Shown: positions 36,057 to 43,717 of the stretch, piece by piece | How the letters are laid out: each line of letters opens with the position of its first letter | Position numbering within the stretch: position 1 is the stretch's first letter | From: Flavobacterium paronense | GTDB taxonomy: Bacteria; Bacteroidota; Bacteroidia; Flavobacteriales; Flavobacteriaceae | Direction: 5' to 3' | Assembly (NCBI RefSeq): GCF_030409795.1 | Contig: NZ_JAUFQN010000019.1 | Coordinates: 1,426,001 to 1,490,000 of the forward strand | DNA length: 64,000 bases | Translations under genes and position numbers: made by a program | Notes under the pieces: generated by a model | The model's database searches: none | What the model saw: the letters and a program-made list of their open reading frames with translations, nothing else | Told to the model about the DNA's origin: nothing

Positions 36057-36497
36057 TCATACGTGACAATTCGTTTTCCAAACCTGCTGGTTCTTTTTTA
36101 AATTTTCTGAAGTCGAAAACAAAACGTTATTTTCAATTTGGATTTCAAGGCCATTAATAGTCAAAATCTCAATTTCTCCTACATTTCTAATAGCACAACA
36201 AACCTCTTCCTCCCCTATATTTTTCCAAATCTCGGAAAGTATAAAATGGGCAATGATTCCCTTATTTTGACTATCCAAAACTTTAATCAATTCAGGCGAA
36301 GCCATTTTCCCAATTTCGATAATTCTCTTGGCGTCAGTTCCTTTTACTCTTGGTGAAGTTGTTTTTGTTAAAACGATGTAAGCCTCTTTATTGTCTATTT
36401 TCTGAATTAGAGAATCTAGTTCTTTATTTTGAGCATAAGTTAAATTAAGGCTTACTACAAGTAGTGTAAGAGCTATTTTTTTAAAAAGCTTTGTCAT
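36057..36497 (-). CDS. exported protein of unknown function
   Basis: A 146-residue protein with a signal peptide (KIALTLLVVSLNLTYAQ, cleaved near 22). The mature part, about 124 residues, includes KGTDAKRIIEIGKMASPELIKVLDSQ, reminiscent of a single HEAT-like helical repeat. It has two Cys (EEVCCAIRN) in the middle and one near the end (TNCHV). No family is recognised. Base composition is like its neighbours. Confidence 0.6.
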   Translation of the reverse strand: MTKLFKKIALTLLVVSLNLTYAQNKELDSLIQKIDNKEAYIVLTKTTSPRVKGTDAKRIIEIGKMASPELIKVLDSQNKGIIAHFILSEIWKNIGEEEVCCAIRNVGEIEILTINGLEIQIENNVLFSTSENLKKNQQVWKTNCHV

Positions 36498-36558
36498 GTT
36501 TAAGGTGTTTTGTTTGAAGTTTTTGGGATGTTTCGCAGATTTGAGCTTTGCACTGCAA

Positions 36559-36960
36559 TCACAATATCCGTTTGTAATATTTGGTTACCGTTATAAATCC
36601 AGGTTCCGTTACCTTTATTTCATTATTAGTCAAAATTAAAGTCCTTTCCGGAACGGTTTGACCCATTGGATAGATGCCGTAAGTACCATCGTTTTCCTTA
36701 ACCCACTCCCATTCAGTCCTCGAGGTATAGCCAGTACAATCAGCATTCGAATAATACGTTTCAGTGACAAATTTATTATTACCGCCTACCATTACTAGAG
36801 CTTGGCTACCACATTGACCGTTTATTTCATAATTGTAAACTGTATTTTCATATTCTGCCTTATATAGCATCCATTTCCCTACTATGCCATCAACAGGAGT
36901 GTCTTCGCTACTGCAGGATAAGGCTAAAATCGTAAAGATAAAGAGTATAACTTTCTTCAT
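36559..36960 (-). CDS. small lipocalin-like lipoprotein
   Basis: A 133-residue protein with a lipoprotein signal (FIFTILALSCSS, Cys at about 16). GKWMLYKAEYENTVYNYE opens the body, typical of lipocalin-like (Lipocalin_5 or similar) domains in Bacteroidota, and the strand-rich body ends ITVTKYYKRI. Two internal Cys (GQCGSQ, NADCTG) may form a disulphide. It probably faces the periplasm; the ligand is unknown. Confidence 0.7.
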   Translation of the reverse strand: MKKVILFIFTILALSCSSEDTPVDGIVGKWMLYKAEYENTVYNYEINGQCGSQALVMVGGNNKFVTETYYSNADCTGYTSRTEWEWVKENDGTYGIYPMGQTVPERTLILTNNEIKVTEPGFITVTKYYKRIL

Positions 36961-37101
36961 ATTGGTAGTGGCATTTTTATGTTTAGTTGTAAAGATATCA
37001 AAATTTCTATTTAGTACTTTCTGACTAAAAAAGATAAAATCAGCTATTGCTTGGAACGGCTGTTGGTAAACGTTATTTTTTAGAGTTTTTTTTTAATTAT
37101 T

Positions 37102-37437
37102 TTAGTTTACACTTTCTATTTTCACTTTTTCCACTTTACTATTTTCCATTAATGCGCCTAAGATTGAAATTGAAACGTATATAAAGAATGATAAGCTCAA
37201 TATTGCCCAAATTATTCTTTTTTTAAAAACAGTTTTTCTTTGTTTCAATATCAAAATTGCGTTAACAACTGACAAAACTAGCAATAGCAAAAACAGAAAT
37301 AAAGTAAAGGTTTTTCCATAAGAATACACCCAGCGAAATTCTTCGTTAAATCTAAAATTCTCAACAGATTTTGACAACAAAAAATTACAAATAAATGCAA
37401 TTATAATTATTACAGTGAATTTCTTTAGTTGTCTCAA
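37102..37437 (-). CDS. small membrane protein, unknown
   Basis: A 111-residue protein with three hydrophobic segments (about 8-24, 44-66 and 75-95) separated by basic loops. No family is recognised. The start codon is the first in-frame ATG. An AACGG-type motif follows its stop codon, similar to the sites after the stops of 35440 and 37607. Confidence 0.5.
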   Translation of the reverse strand: MRQLKKFTVIIIIAFICNFLLSKSVENFRFNEEFRWVYSYGKTFTLFLFLLLLVLSVVNAILILKQRKTVFKKRIIWAILSLSFFIYVSISILGALMENSKVEKVKIESVN

Positions 37438-37533
37438 AGTCTATTGCTAAGGTTGGAAAATAATGTTTGCTTACGTTCTGCGGCTTTGCGTCAGTAGCGG
37501 CAATTTAAGCAAAATATTGTTATGAAAAGCGGA

Positions 37534-37558
37534 GTTGAAAATCCGGAGGATTTTCAAC
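37534..37558. repeat. perfect 11-bp hairpin downstream of the 37607 gene
   Basis: GTTGAAAATCC-GGA-GGATTTTCAAC. It lies within a longer structured region (37446-37606) containing TTTGCTTA / TAAGCAAA pairs. Confidence 0.5.
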
Positions 37559-37606
37559 AATAACGGTTTGGAACTATTGCGCAAAACCGCTATTAACAGC
37601 AGTTTT

Positions 37607-38179
37607 TTACGTGTTTAATAATTCCGTAAGCTCTTTGTCAACATCAATCAAAAAATTGTCTCGATACAATTCTATTGGTTCAAGTTGTTTTCTTAGAGAA
37701 TCGGAATTCCAAAGATGATATTCTGATTCTATGGGACAATTATCTAGTACGCTTTCATAACCAATTGCTAATCCAATTGAAACAAATGGTTTTCCAATTT
37801 CTTCTTCTTGGTCGAGATATAGTTCTCTTAATTTACGCGATGCTAAAACAAGTTCAATTTTTCCATTTTTTATTTTTTCAAATAGTTCAATTGTTCTCCA
37901 TTTTTCAAATTCTTGCCAATCAAAGTTTTTTTTAACTACTGATTTTATATAATTTTTAGTTTCTCTGCTTTTATAATTAAATTCAAGCAAATCATTGTAA
38001 TGGTCTATTTGAAAACTTTTTTCAAGTTCCTTATTTTCATAAATCCAATTCTCCAACGATTCCTTTGAAATGTCTTCATTTAGGAATTTATAAAATGTGA
38101 TTCTATTTGGATTTATCTCGTTCATTAAAATTGCAGCTAACTCATTTATACCCGAATAAAACTTCCATAATTCATCCAA
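37607..38179 (-). CDS. hypothetical cytosolic protein, unknown
   Basis: A 190-residue protein with no signal peptide or membrane segment. It is rich in acidic and aromatic residues, with WYEN-like stretches (SLENWIYENKELEK), and a C-terminal part including SIGLAIGYESVLDNCPIESEYHLW. The composition resembles immunity-like or accessory proteins, but no family is recognised. It has its own -7 box at 38223-38230. Confidence 0.5.
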   Translation of the reverse strand: MDELWKFYSGINELAAILMNEINPNRITFYKFLNEDISKESLENWIYENKELEKSFQIDHYNDLLEFNYKSRETKNYIKSVVKKNFDWQEFEKWRTIELFEKIKNGKIELVLASRKLRELYLDQEEEIGKPFVSIGLAIGYESVLDNCPIESEYHLWNSDSLRKQLEPIELYRDNFLIDVDKELTELLNT

Positions 38180-38222
38180 AGAAATTATATCTAAAAAACA
38201 AAGTCGTTTTACTAATTAATTC

Positions 38223-38230
38223 CAAATATA
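38223..38230 (-). promoter_or_regulatory. -7 box for the 37607 gene
   Basis: TATATTTG on the - strand, 43 bases before the ATG, matches TANNTTTG. Confidence 0.4.
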
Positions 38231-38285
38231 CTAATTTCCTACAACAAGTAAACCTCAAGTTCCCCTTTTCAGCCTTCTTCTAGTC

Positions 38286-38420
38286 ATGTTCGATACATGT
38301 TCGGTAAATGTTCCATTTTGCTATAGGCTTACCGAACCAATATAGAACATGTATCGAACAAAACACGAATAATTATAGAACAAAGAGACAGTCAAGGACA
38401 AAACCGGACATTAGCGGACA
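38286..38420. repeat. 11-bp-period array with inverted-repeat symmetry
   Basis: ATGTTC cores at 38286, 38297 and 38308 are answered by GAAC/GAAT cores at 38345, 38356, 38367 and 38378. Every step within each set is 11 bp. GGACA cores then follow at 38396, 38406 and 38416. A 16-bp arm TGTTCGATACATGTTC (38287-38302) pairs perfectly with 38345-38360. The rest of the 395-base gap 38180-38574 holds repeat copy B and the rlmD promoter. Confidence 0.6.
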
Positions 38421-38509
38421 TGCAAAATATTTTTTTAAAATCTGAATTAAGTTTGGACAATGAATCTAGTAAAGGTATCGTGCCCTAATTCGTAATTCGT
38501 AATTTGTAA

Positions 38510-38537
38510 TTTATTCCGCTACGCTCCATACAATTCG
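38510..38537 (-). repeat. dispersed 30-bp repeat, copy B
   Basis: Read on the - strand it is CGAATTGTATGGAGCG-TAGCGGAATAAA, one base shorter than copy A at 31155-31184. The sequence beside it supplies a possible TTTG (-33) for rlmD. Confidence 0.7.
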
Positions 38538-38538
38538 C

Positions 38539-38570
38539 TTTGCTCGGGTCGTAATTAAATACTATTTTTG
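38539..38570 (+). promoter_or_regulatory. promoter of the rlmD operon
   Basis: TTTG (38539-38542), then 20 bases, then TATTTTTG (38563-38570): the best complete Bacteroidota promoter in the window. The ATG at 38575 begins four bases after the -7 box, predicting a leaderless or near-leaderless mRNA. Confidence 0.6.
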
Positions 38571-38574
38571 CCCC

Positions 38575-39990
38575 ATGGGAAGAAAACAAACCAACAAAGT
38601 CATCTTTGAAAACATAACGGTTTTAGATGCTGGTGCCAAAGGCGTATCGGTAGCTAAAGCTCCAGAAGGGCAAGTTATTTTTATACCAAACGTCGTTCCC
38701 GGCGATGTGGTAGATGTGCAAACCTTAAAGAAAAGAAAATCCTATTTTGAAGGCAAAGCCATCAAGTTTCACTCTTATTCTGAAAACCGAATTGAACCTG
38801 TGTGCCAACATTTTGGTGTTTGTGGCGGTTGCAAATGGCAGAATATGAAGTATGAACAACAGCTGTTTTACAAAAATCAGGAAGTATACAATAACTTGAA
38901 ACGTATTGGTAAAATTGAATTACCCGATTTTGAACCGATATTAGGTTCGGAGAAACAATTCTTCTACAGAAATAAAATGGAGTTTGGGTTTTCGGACACG
39001 CGTTGGTTAAACGAAACCGAAATCAAATCAGAAGACCAATCGTTAAGTAAAAAACCAGCCTTAGGTTTTCATATTCCGAGAATGTGGGATAAGATTTTGG
39101 ATATTGAGAAATGTCACTTGCAGGAAGATCCATCAAATGCTATTAGAAACGCCATTCGCGAATTTGCGGTTCAAAACGGTATGCCTTTCTTTAATGCACG
39201 TAACCATGAAGGTTTGTTGCGTACGCTAATGATTAGAACAGCGTCAACCGGAGAAATCATGGTGCTTTTGCAGTTCTTTCAGGAAAACAAAAAACAACGC
39301 GAATTGTTATTGGATTTTATCCACGCAACGTTTCCACAAATTACTTCTCTGCAATACGTAATCAATGGCAAAGCCAACGATACCTTATACGACCAAAACA
39401 TTAAATTATATAAAGGAAGAGATTATATACTGGAAGAAATGGAAGGCCTACAATTTAGCATTAACGCCAAATCGTTTTACCAAACCAACTCGGACCAAGC
39501 CTATGAATTGTATAAAATCACAAGGGAATTTGCAGGATTAACAGGCAATGAAGTGGTTTATGATTTATATACCGGTACCGGAACCATTGCACAATTCGTT
39601 TCCAAAAAAGCCAAAAAAGTTATTGGTGTCGAAGCCGTTCCCGAAGCCATTGCTGATGCCAAGGAAAATGCGAAACGGAACAAAATCACCAATTGTGAGT
39701 TTTATGTGGGCGATATGAAAAATGTTTTCAACGACGATTTTATTGCACAACACGGGCAACCTGATGTTATAATAACTGACCCGCCACGAGACGGTATGCA
39801 CAAAGATGTGGTAGCGCAATTAGTAAAAATTGGGGCAGCGAAAATTGTATATGTAAGTTGTAATTCGGCTACACAAGCTCGTGATTTAGCTTTAATGGAT
39901 GAACATTATAAAGTTACCCGTGTGCGTCCGGTAGATATGTTTCCGCAAACGCATCATGTGGAAAATGTCGTACTTTTGGAAAAAAGATAA
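38575..39990 (+). CDS. rlmD: 23S rRNA (uracil-5-)-methyltransferase RlmD
   Basis: Makes m5U in 23S rRNA. The 471 residues start with a TRAM-like RNA-binding domain (about 8-66). A [4Fe-4S] cysteine set includes CQHFGVCGGC (C77, C83, C86) and a fourth Cys near KCHL (about 180). The SAM fold has DLYTGTGTIAQ. The catalytic YVSCNSATQARD contains the nucleophilic Cys, and DPPRDGMHKDV is also present. RlmD and RlmCD/RumA-type enzymes look alike, so the exact uridine target is inferred. It starts an operon with the DUF6452/DUF6048 pair. Confidence 0.9.
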   Translation: MGRKQTNKVIFENITVLDAGAKGVSVAKAPEGQVIFIPNVVPGDVVDVQTLKKRKSYFEGKAIKFHSYSENRIEPVCQHFGVCGGCKWQNMKYEQQLFYKNQEVYNNLKRIGKIELPDFEPILGSEKQFFYRNKMEFGFSDTRWLNETEIKSEDQSLSKKPALGFHIPRMWDKILDIEKCHLQEDPSNAIRNAIREFAVQNGMPFFNARNHEGLLRTLMIRTASTGEIMVLLQFFQENKKQRELLLDFIHATFPQITSLQYVINGKANDTLYDQNIKLYKGRDYILEEMEGLQFSINAKSFYQTNSDQAYELYKITREFAGLTGNEVVYDLYTGTGTIAQFVSKKAKKVIGVEAVPEAIADAKENAKRNKITNCEFYVGDMKNVFNDDFIAQHGQPDVIITDPPRDGMHKDVVAQLVKIGAAKIVYVSCNSATQARDLALMDEHYKVTRVRPVDMFPQTHHVENVVLLEKR

Positions 39991-40032
39991 AAGATTTGGG
40001 ATTTAGAAATTAGGATTTGGGAATTAAAACTT

Positions 40033-40533
40033 ATGAAGAAAATAGTTGCATTATTATTGATTGTTTTATTTAGCCTTTCAGGTTGTGAAAAGGATGACAT
40101 CTGTACAGATGAAACTACACCCCGATTGATATTGGAATTTTATGATATTTCGAATCCGGCGAATTTGAAGAATGTGGTAAATCTTAAAATTAAAGGTGTT
40201 GGACAAACACTCGATTTAGGCACTTTTACTAGTGTGTCTAAAGTGGAATTGCCGCTAAAAATAGATGAACTCACTACTAAATACAGTTTAATTCTCAATA
40301 GTACAGGCTTGATTCCAAATGAAGATTTCCTTCAATTTAATTACACTTCACAAAACATTTTTGTTTCCAGAGCCTGTGGTTACAAAACTATTTTTGAATT
40401 GAATGCTTTTCCTAACGGCGTTATCAAAACAGATGGAGGAATACCACCTGAAGACTTTTGGATAAAAGACATCAACATTTTAACAACCAGCATTACAACC
40501 GAAAATGAAACACATATCAAGATTCTATTTTAG
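40033..40533 (+). CDS. DUF6452 lipoprotein
   Basis: A 166-residue protein with a lipoprotein signal (LLLIVLFSLSGCEK, Cys at about 18). The strand-rich body starts DDICTDETTPRLILEFYD and holds a pair of central Cys (FVSRACGYKT). The pattern and its position between rlmD and a DUF6048 gene match the DUF6452 family. Its 3' end overlaps the next gene by 29 bases, so the two are coupled. Function is unknown; an envelope role is likely. Confidence 0.78.
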   Translation: MKKIVALLLIVLFSLSGCEKDDICTDETTPRLILEFYDISNPANLKNVVNLKIKGVGQTLDLGTFTSVSKVELPLKIDELTTKYSLILNSTGLIPNEDFLQFNYTSQNIFVSRACGYKTIFELNAFPNGVIKTDGGIPPEDFWIKDINILTTSITTENETHIKILF

Positions 40534-41317
40534 TATTGGCTTGGTATTGCTTTCGTTTGCAGGCAATGCACAAGAACAAATTACGGTTAAACCGACCAAA
40601 GCGGCAGCTGAAAAAAGTGAGCCTAAAAAAGACAGTATTCCACCCAAAAAAGAGCGCTATGGCTTGCGTGTTGGAGTTGATTTGTTCAAGCTAACGCGTT
40701 CCTTTTATGAAACCGATTATCGCGGATTAGAATTGGTTGGTGATTATCGATTGACACGCAGACATTATCTGGCGGCAGAAATTGGTAACGAAAATAAAAC
40801 GGTTGCTGACGACCAAGTCAATTTTACTACCAAAGGAACATATATAAAAGTTGGATTTGATTATAACTCGTTTCAGAATTGGGGCAATATGGAAAACATT
40901 ATTTCTGTTGGATTGCGTTATGGCGCAAGTAGTTTTAGTCAAACATTGAACAGTTATCAGATCTATAATCCGAATCCTTATTTTGGAGAATCGCCGGTAA
41001 TAATCCCGACTGAGAATAATCAATTTGATGGTTTATCAGCCCAATGGATAGAGGTTGTAGCCGGAATGAAAGCCGAAGTATTTAACAATGTCTTCGTAGG
41101 TTTTAGTTTCAGACTAAACCGATTGATGTCTCAAAAACGACCTAACAACTTTGACAACCTCTATATTCCGGGCTTTAACCGAACGTATAATGGTGATTTT
41201 GGTGTAGGTTTTAATTATACTGTTTCCTATTTTATCCCGCTATACAAAGCAACAGTCAAGGCGAAAGAGAAAAAAGAAGCTAAGAAAGAAAAAACTAAAA
41301 AAGAAAAGAAGAAATAA
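40505..41317 (+). CDS. DUF6048 outer-membrane beta-barrel protein
   Basis: The 270 residues start with a signal peptide (IGLVLLSFAGNAQ). A Lys/Pro-rich linker (about 25-50) and a beta-barrel-like body follow, with GLRVGVDLFKLTR, AAEIGNENKT and FGVGFNYTVSYF, then a highly basic Lys-rich tail. The match to DUF6048 is from pattern and synteny. It overlaps the DUF6452 gene and is followed 17 bases later by a small membrane protein. Confidence 0.78.
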   Translation: MKHISRFYFSIGLVLLSFAGNAQEQITVKPTKAAAEKSEPKKDSIPPKKERYGLRVGVDLFKLTRSFYETDYRGLELVGDYRLTRRHYLAAEIGNENKTVADDQVNFTTKGTYIKVGFDYNSFQNWGNMENIISVGLRYGASSFSQTLNSYQIYNPNPYFGESPVIIPTENNQFDGLSAQWIEVVAGMKAEVFNNVFVGFSFRLNRLMSQKRPNNFDNLYIPGFNRTYNGDFGVGFNYTVSYFIPLYKATVKAKEKKEAKKEKTKKEKKK

Positions 41318-41334
41318 TTTAAATCTAAAATGCA

Positions 41335-41568
41335 ATGAACAAAAAAGTAAAAGCCTTCCTTTATAATCTTATCTGCTTTGCAATATTATTCATTTTGTTT
41401 CGTTTCTTAATTGATAAATACACCAACTTGACTGGTTTATTTATTCCGGTCACAGCCTTTGTAGTGGGTACACTTACCGCCCCTAAATTTCAGGCAGTAC
41501 AAACTCAGGATGGTGAAAAAATATTCATGCGCTGGTTGCTGTTAAAAGGCATTCGCGAAGTGGGATAA
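41335..41568 (+). CDS. small membrane protein (77 residues)
   Basis: Two hydrophobic segments (about 7-24 and 32-49) enclose a short polar loop, with a basic N-terminus and a tail ending RWLLLKGIREVG. It sits 17 bases after the DUF6048 gene and is probably the last gene of the rlmD operon. No known family. Confidence 0.6.
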   Translation: MNKKVKAFLYNLICFAILFILFRFLIDKYTNLTGLFIPVTAFVVGTLTAPKFQAVQTQDGEKIFMRWLLLKGIREVG

Positions 41569-41615
41569 AGTTAATAACTTTAAGTAAGAAACTCTATATC
41601 AATATTATAAATAAC

Positions 41616-41623
41616 TAGATTTG
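41616..41623 (+). promoter_or_regulatory. -7 box for the acyltransferase gene
   Basis: TAGATTTG matches TANNTTTG, 17 bases before the ATG. Confidence 0.45.
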
Positions 41624-41640
41624 ATATTATTCTACTTACT

Positions 41641-42795
41641 ATGCACAAAGACAAAGCGTATTTAAACAATTTAACTGCACTTCGAGGTATAGCTGCCTTA
41701 CTTGTTGTTGTATTTCACAGCAACGAAATAGTATCAAACTTTATAACGACAGAACAGACCTTTTGGTTTCGAAAGCTCTACTTAATGGTAGATTTGTTTT
41801 TTATTTTAAGTGGATTTATCATGTGTTATGTCTATGAAACCTATTTCAATGATAGTACGCAATCCAGAAAAACTATTGAATTTTTAAAAGCTCGTTTGGC
41901 ACGCATCTATCCTTTGCATTTGGTAACATTAGCGGCATTGGTCCTTGCGGTAGGCATTACCTATGCTATTGGAAAGGACGGCAATTATGGTGCTTTCTCA
42001 TTGGCTTTGTATAATCCTAAAGCTATTATTACTAATATTTTTCTGTTGCAATCGGCACACATTCACAATATGTTTACATGGAATGTTCCGAGTTGGAGCA
42101 TCAGTGCTGAATGGCTTGCTTATCTTGTCTTTCCTTTTTTGGTGAAACCTTTTTCAAAATTTAGCATCTCACAAACGCTTCTGACTATTGCAATTCTATT
42201 TGCTTTGTATGCCGGCTTGGTTTTTTACATAGCTCCTAATCGTGTACCAATGTTCCCTTTTTTATCTACTGCAGCCGATTTAGATTTGACGTATGACTGG
42301 GGTTTTGCAAGAGGTATTATTGGATTTGTTCTCGGTATGTGTGCTTATCGATTTTTTATGAGAAATGTATTGAAAAACACTTTAGGTAATGGCTGGGTTT
42401 TATTGGTAATAGTAGCGCTATATAGTGTTTATATGCATTTCAACCTAACTGATTTTGGAGCGCCACTTTTCTTTTTCATCATCTTATTAAGCACTGCCTA
42501 TGGCAGTAAAAACATGAATGCTTTCTTTGCTTCTGCTCCACTACAAAAGTTAGGGCTTTGGTCCTATTCCATTTATATGTGGCACGGCGCTTTTATTTTT
42601 ATAGTATTTGAGATTCAATCGTGGTTACAGACAAAACCTCCGCTTCCGGGTCCGCCTGATTATTTTGGGATAACCAATCCTCTAGTTTTATTACTGCTTT
42701 GTGTAAGTATTACACTTATTATTGGTGCCTTATCCTATCGTTTTATTGAAAAACCTAGTAGAGTATGGATAAACAATCTAGGGAAAAAGAATTAA
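41641..42795 (+). CDS. acyltransferase 3 family membrane protein
   Basis: A 384-residue inner-membrane protein with about ten helices that O-acylates cell-surface sugars or lipids. NLTALRGIAALLVVVFHSNE (9-28) has the conserved Arg and His of the acyltransferase 3 active site. LYLMVDLFFILSGFIM is the second conserved segment, and NVPSWSISAEWLAYLVFPF the third. No C-terminal SGNH domain is present. No polysaccharide gene cluster is nearby, so the acceptor is unknown. Confidence 0.9.
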   Translation: MHKDKAYLNNLTALRGIAALLVVVFHSNEIVSNFITTEQTFWFRKLYLMVDLFFILSGFIMCYVYETYFNDSTQSRKTIEFLKARLARIYPLHLVTLAALVLAVGITYAIGKDGNYGAFSLALYNPKAIITNIFLLQSAHIHNMFTWNVPSWSISAEWLAYLVFPFLVKPFSKFSISQTLLTIAILFALYAGLVFYIAPNRVPMFPFLSTAADLDLTYDWGFARGIIGFVLGMCAYRFFMRNVLKNTLGNGWVLLVIVALYSVYMHFNLTDFGAPLFFFIILLSTAYGSKNMNAFFASAPLQKLGLWSYSIYMWHGAFIFIVFEIQSWLQTKPPLPGPPDYFGITNPLVLLLLCVSITLIIGALSYRFIEKPSRVWINNLGKKN

Positions 42796-42867
42796 GAGGT
42801 GAACGAACTAAACAAAATTATATTGCAATGAAAAAGTATATCTTTAATTCCTGAAAAATTACATTAA

Positions 42868-43611
42868 ATGGAAAATACAAAATTCAACATAGCCGTTTTA
42901 ATCGATGGTGATAATGCCCAACCCAAACTGATTAAAGAAATTCTAGAAGAAGTATCCAAATATGGTAAAGCTACCATCAGAAGAATTTATGGCGACTGGA
43001 CACAGTCACAAATGAATGGTTGGAAAGATATAATCAATCAATATTCTATCAGCCCTATTCAAAAATTCGCCTACACAACAGGCAAAAATTCTACTGATAG
43101 TTCATTGATAATAGATGCTATGGATATTTTGCACGGTAAAAATGCAGAAGGCTTTTGCATTGTTTCCAGCGATAGTGATTATACTGGTTTGGCCAAAAGA
43201 ATTAGAGAAGAAGGGCTTTTCGTAATGGGAATTGGGCAAAGAAAAACACCAAGTGCCTTTGTACAATCCTGTGAAATATTTACGTTCAGTGAAAACCTTG
43301 TTGCTGAACCTCAAGTAATTCCTATTGTTAAAAAGAAAACCAATACTAAAGAAATAGCTACTAAAGAAACCGATTCCACTCCAAAAATAAATTTATCGAT
43401 TATTGATAAAGCATTCGAAATTTCAACAAATGAAGAAGACGAAGCCTACATCTCAAACATAGGAACTAATATCAGAAAAATAGACCCTAGTTTTGACTCT
43501 AGAACTTATGGTTTTAGAAACTTAACCAAACTTTTTGAAAGCATCGGTAAATATAAAGTAGTAAAAAACGAAGTAAACGGTTTGAATCATCCGCTGGTAA
43601 GATTGAAATAA
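42868..43611 (+). CDS. NYN-domain RNase-like protein with OST-HTH/LOTUS domain
   Basis: Residues about 5-145 form a PIN-like NYN nuclease domain. Metal-binding acidic residues are visible in LIDGDNAQ (D13, D15), DAMDIL and IVSSDSDYTGLA. A Lys/Thr-rich linker leads to a C-terminal OST-HTH (LOTUS) RNA-binding domain (about 180-247, YGFRNLTKLFESIGKYKV). This pairing is typical of bacterial NYN-LOTUS proteins that may process RNA. No partner is adjacent. Target RNA is unknown. Confidence 0.88.
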   Translation: MENTKFNIAVLIDGDNAQPKLIKEILEEVSKYGKATIRRIYGDWTQSQMNGWKDIINQYSISPIQKFAYTTGKNSTDSSLIIDAMDILHGKNAEGFCIVSSDSDYTGLAKRIREEGLFVMGIGQRKTPSAFVQSCEIFTFSENLVAEPQVIPIVKKKTNTKEIATKETDSTPKINLSIIDKAFEISTNEEDEAYISNIGTNIRKIDPSFDSRTYGFRNLTKLFESIGKYKVVKNEVNGLNHPLVRLK

Positions 43612-43669
43612 CCGCTAAATTTTAAGAAAACTTTAAAAGTACAATGTTTTATTTCTTTTCTAAATGCAT

Positions 43670-43677
43670 TATTTTTG
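43670..43677 (+). promoter_or_regulatory. -7 box for the thioredoxin-like gene
   Basis: TATTTTTG matches TANNTTTG, 40 bases before the ATG at 43718. Confidence 0.4.
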
Positions 43678-43717
43678 ACCGTCTAATACCATTTTAAAGA
43701 AATACTATCCTTTGTTT

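Noticed and set aside
37607..38179. Immunity protein of a contact-dependent toxin system
   Set aside because: Composition is suggestive, but there is no toxin gene or known immunity motif, so it is left as hypothetical.
38286..38420. CRISPR-like array
   Set aside because: Units are 6-base cores every 11 bp with no conserved 25-40-bp repeat or spacer structure and no cas genes.
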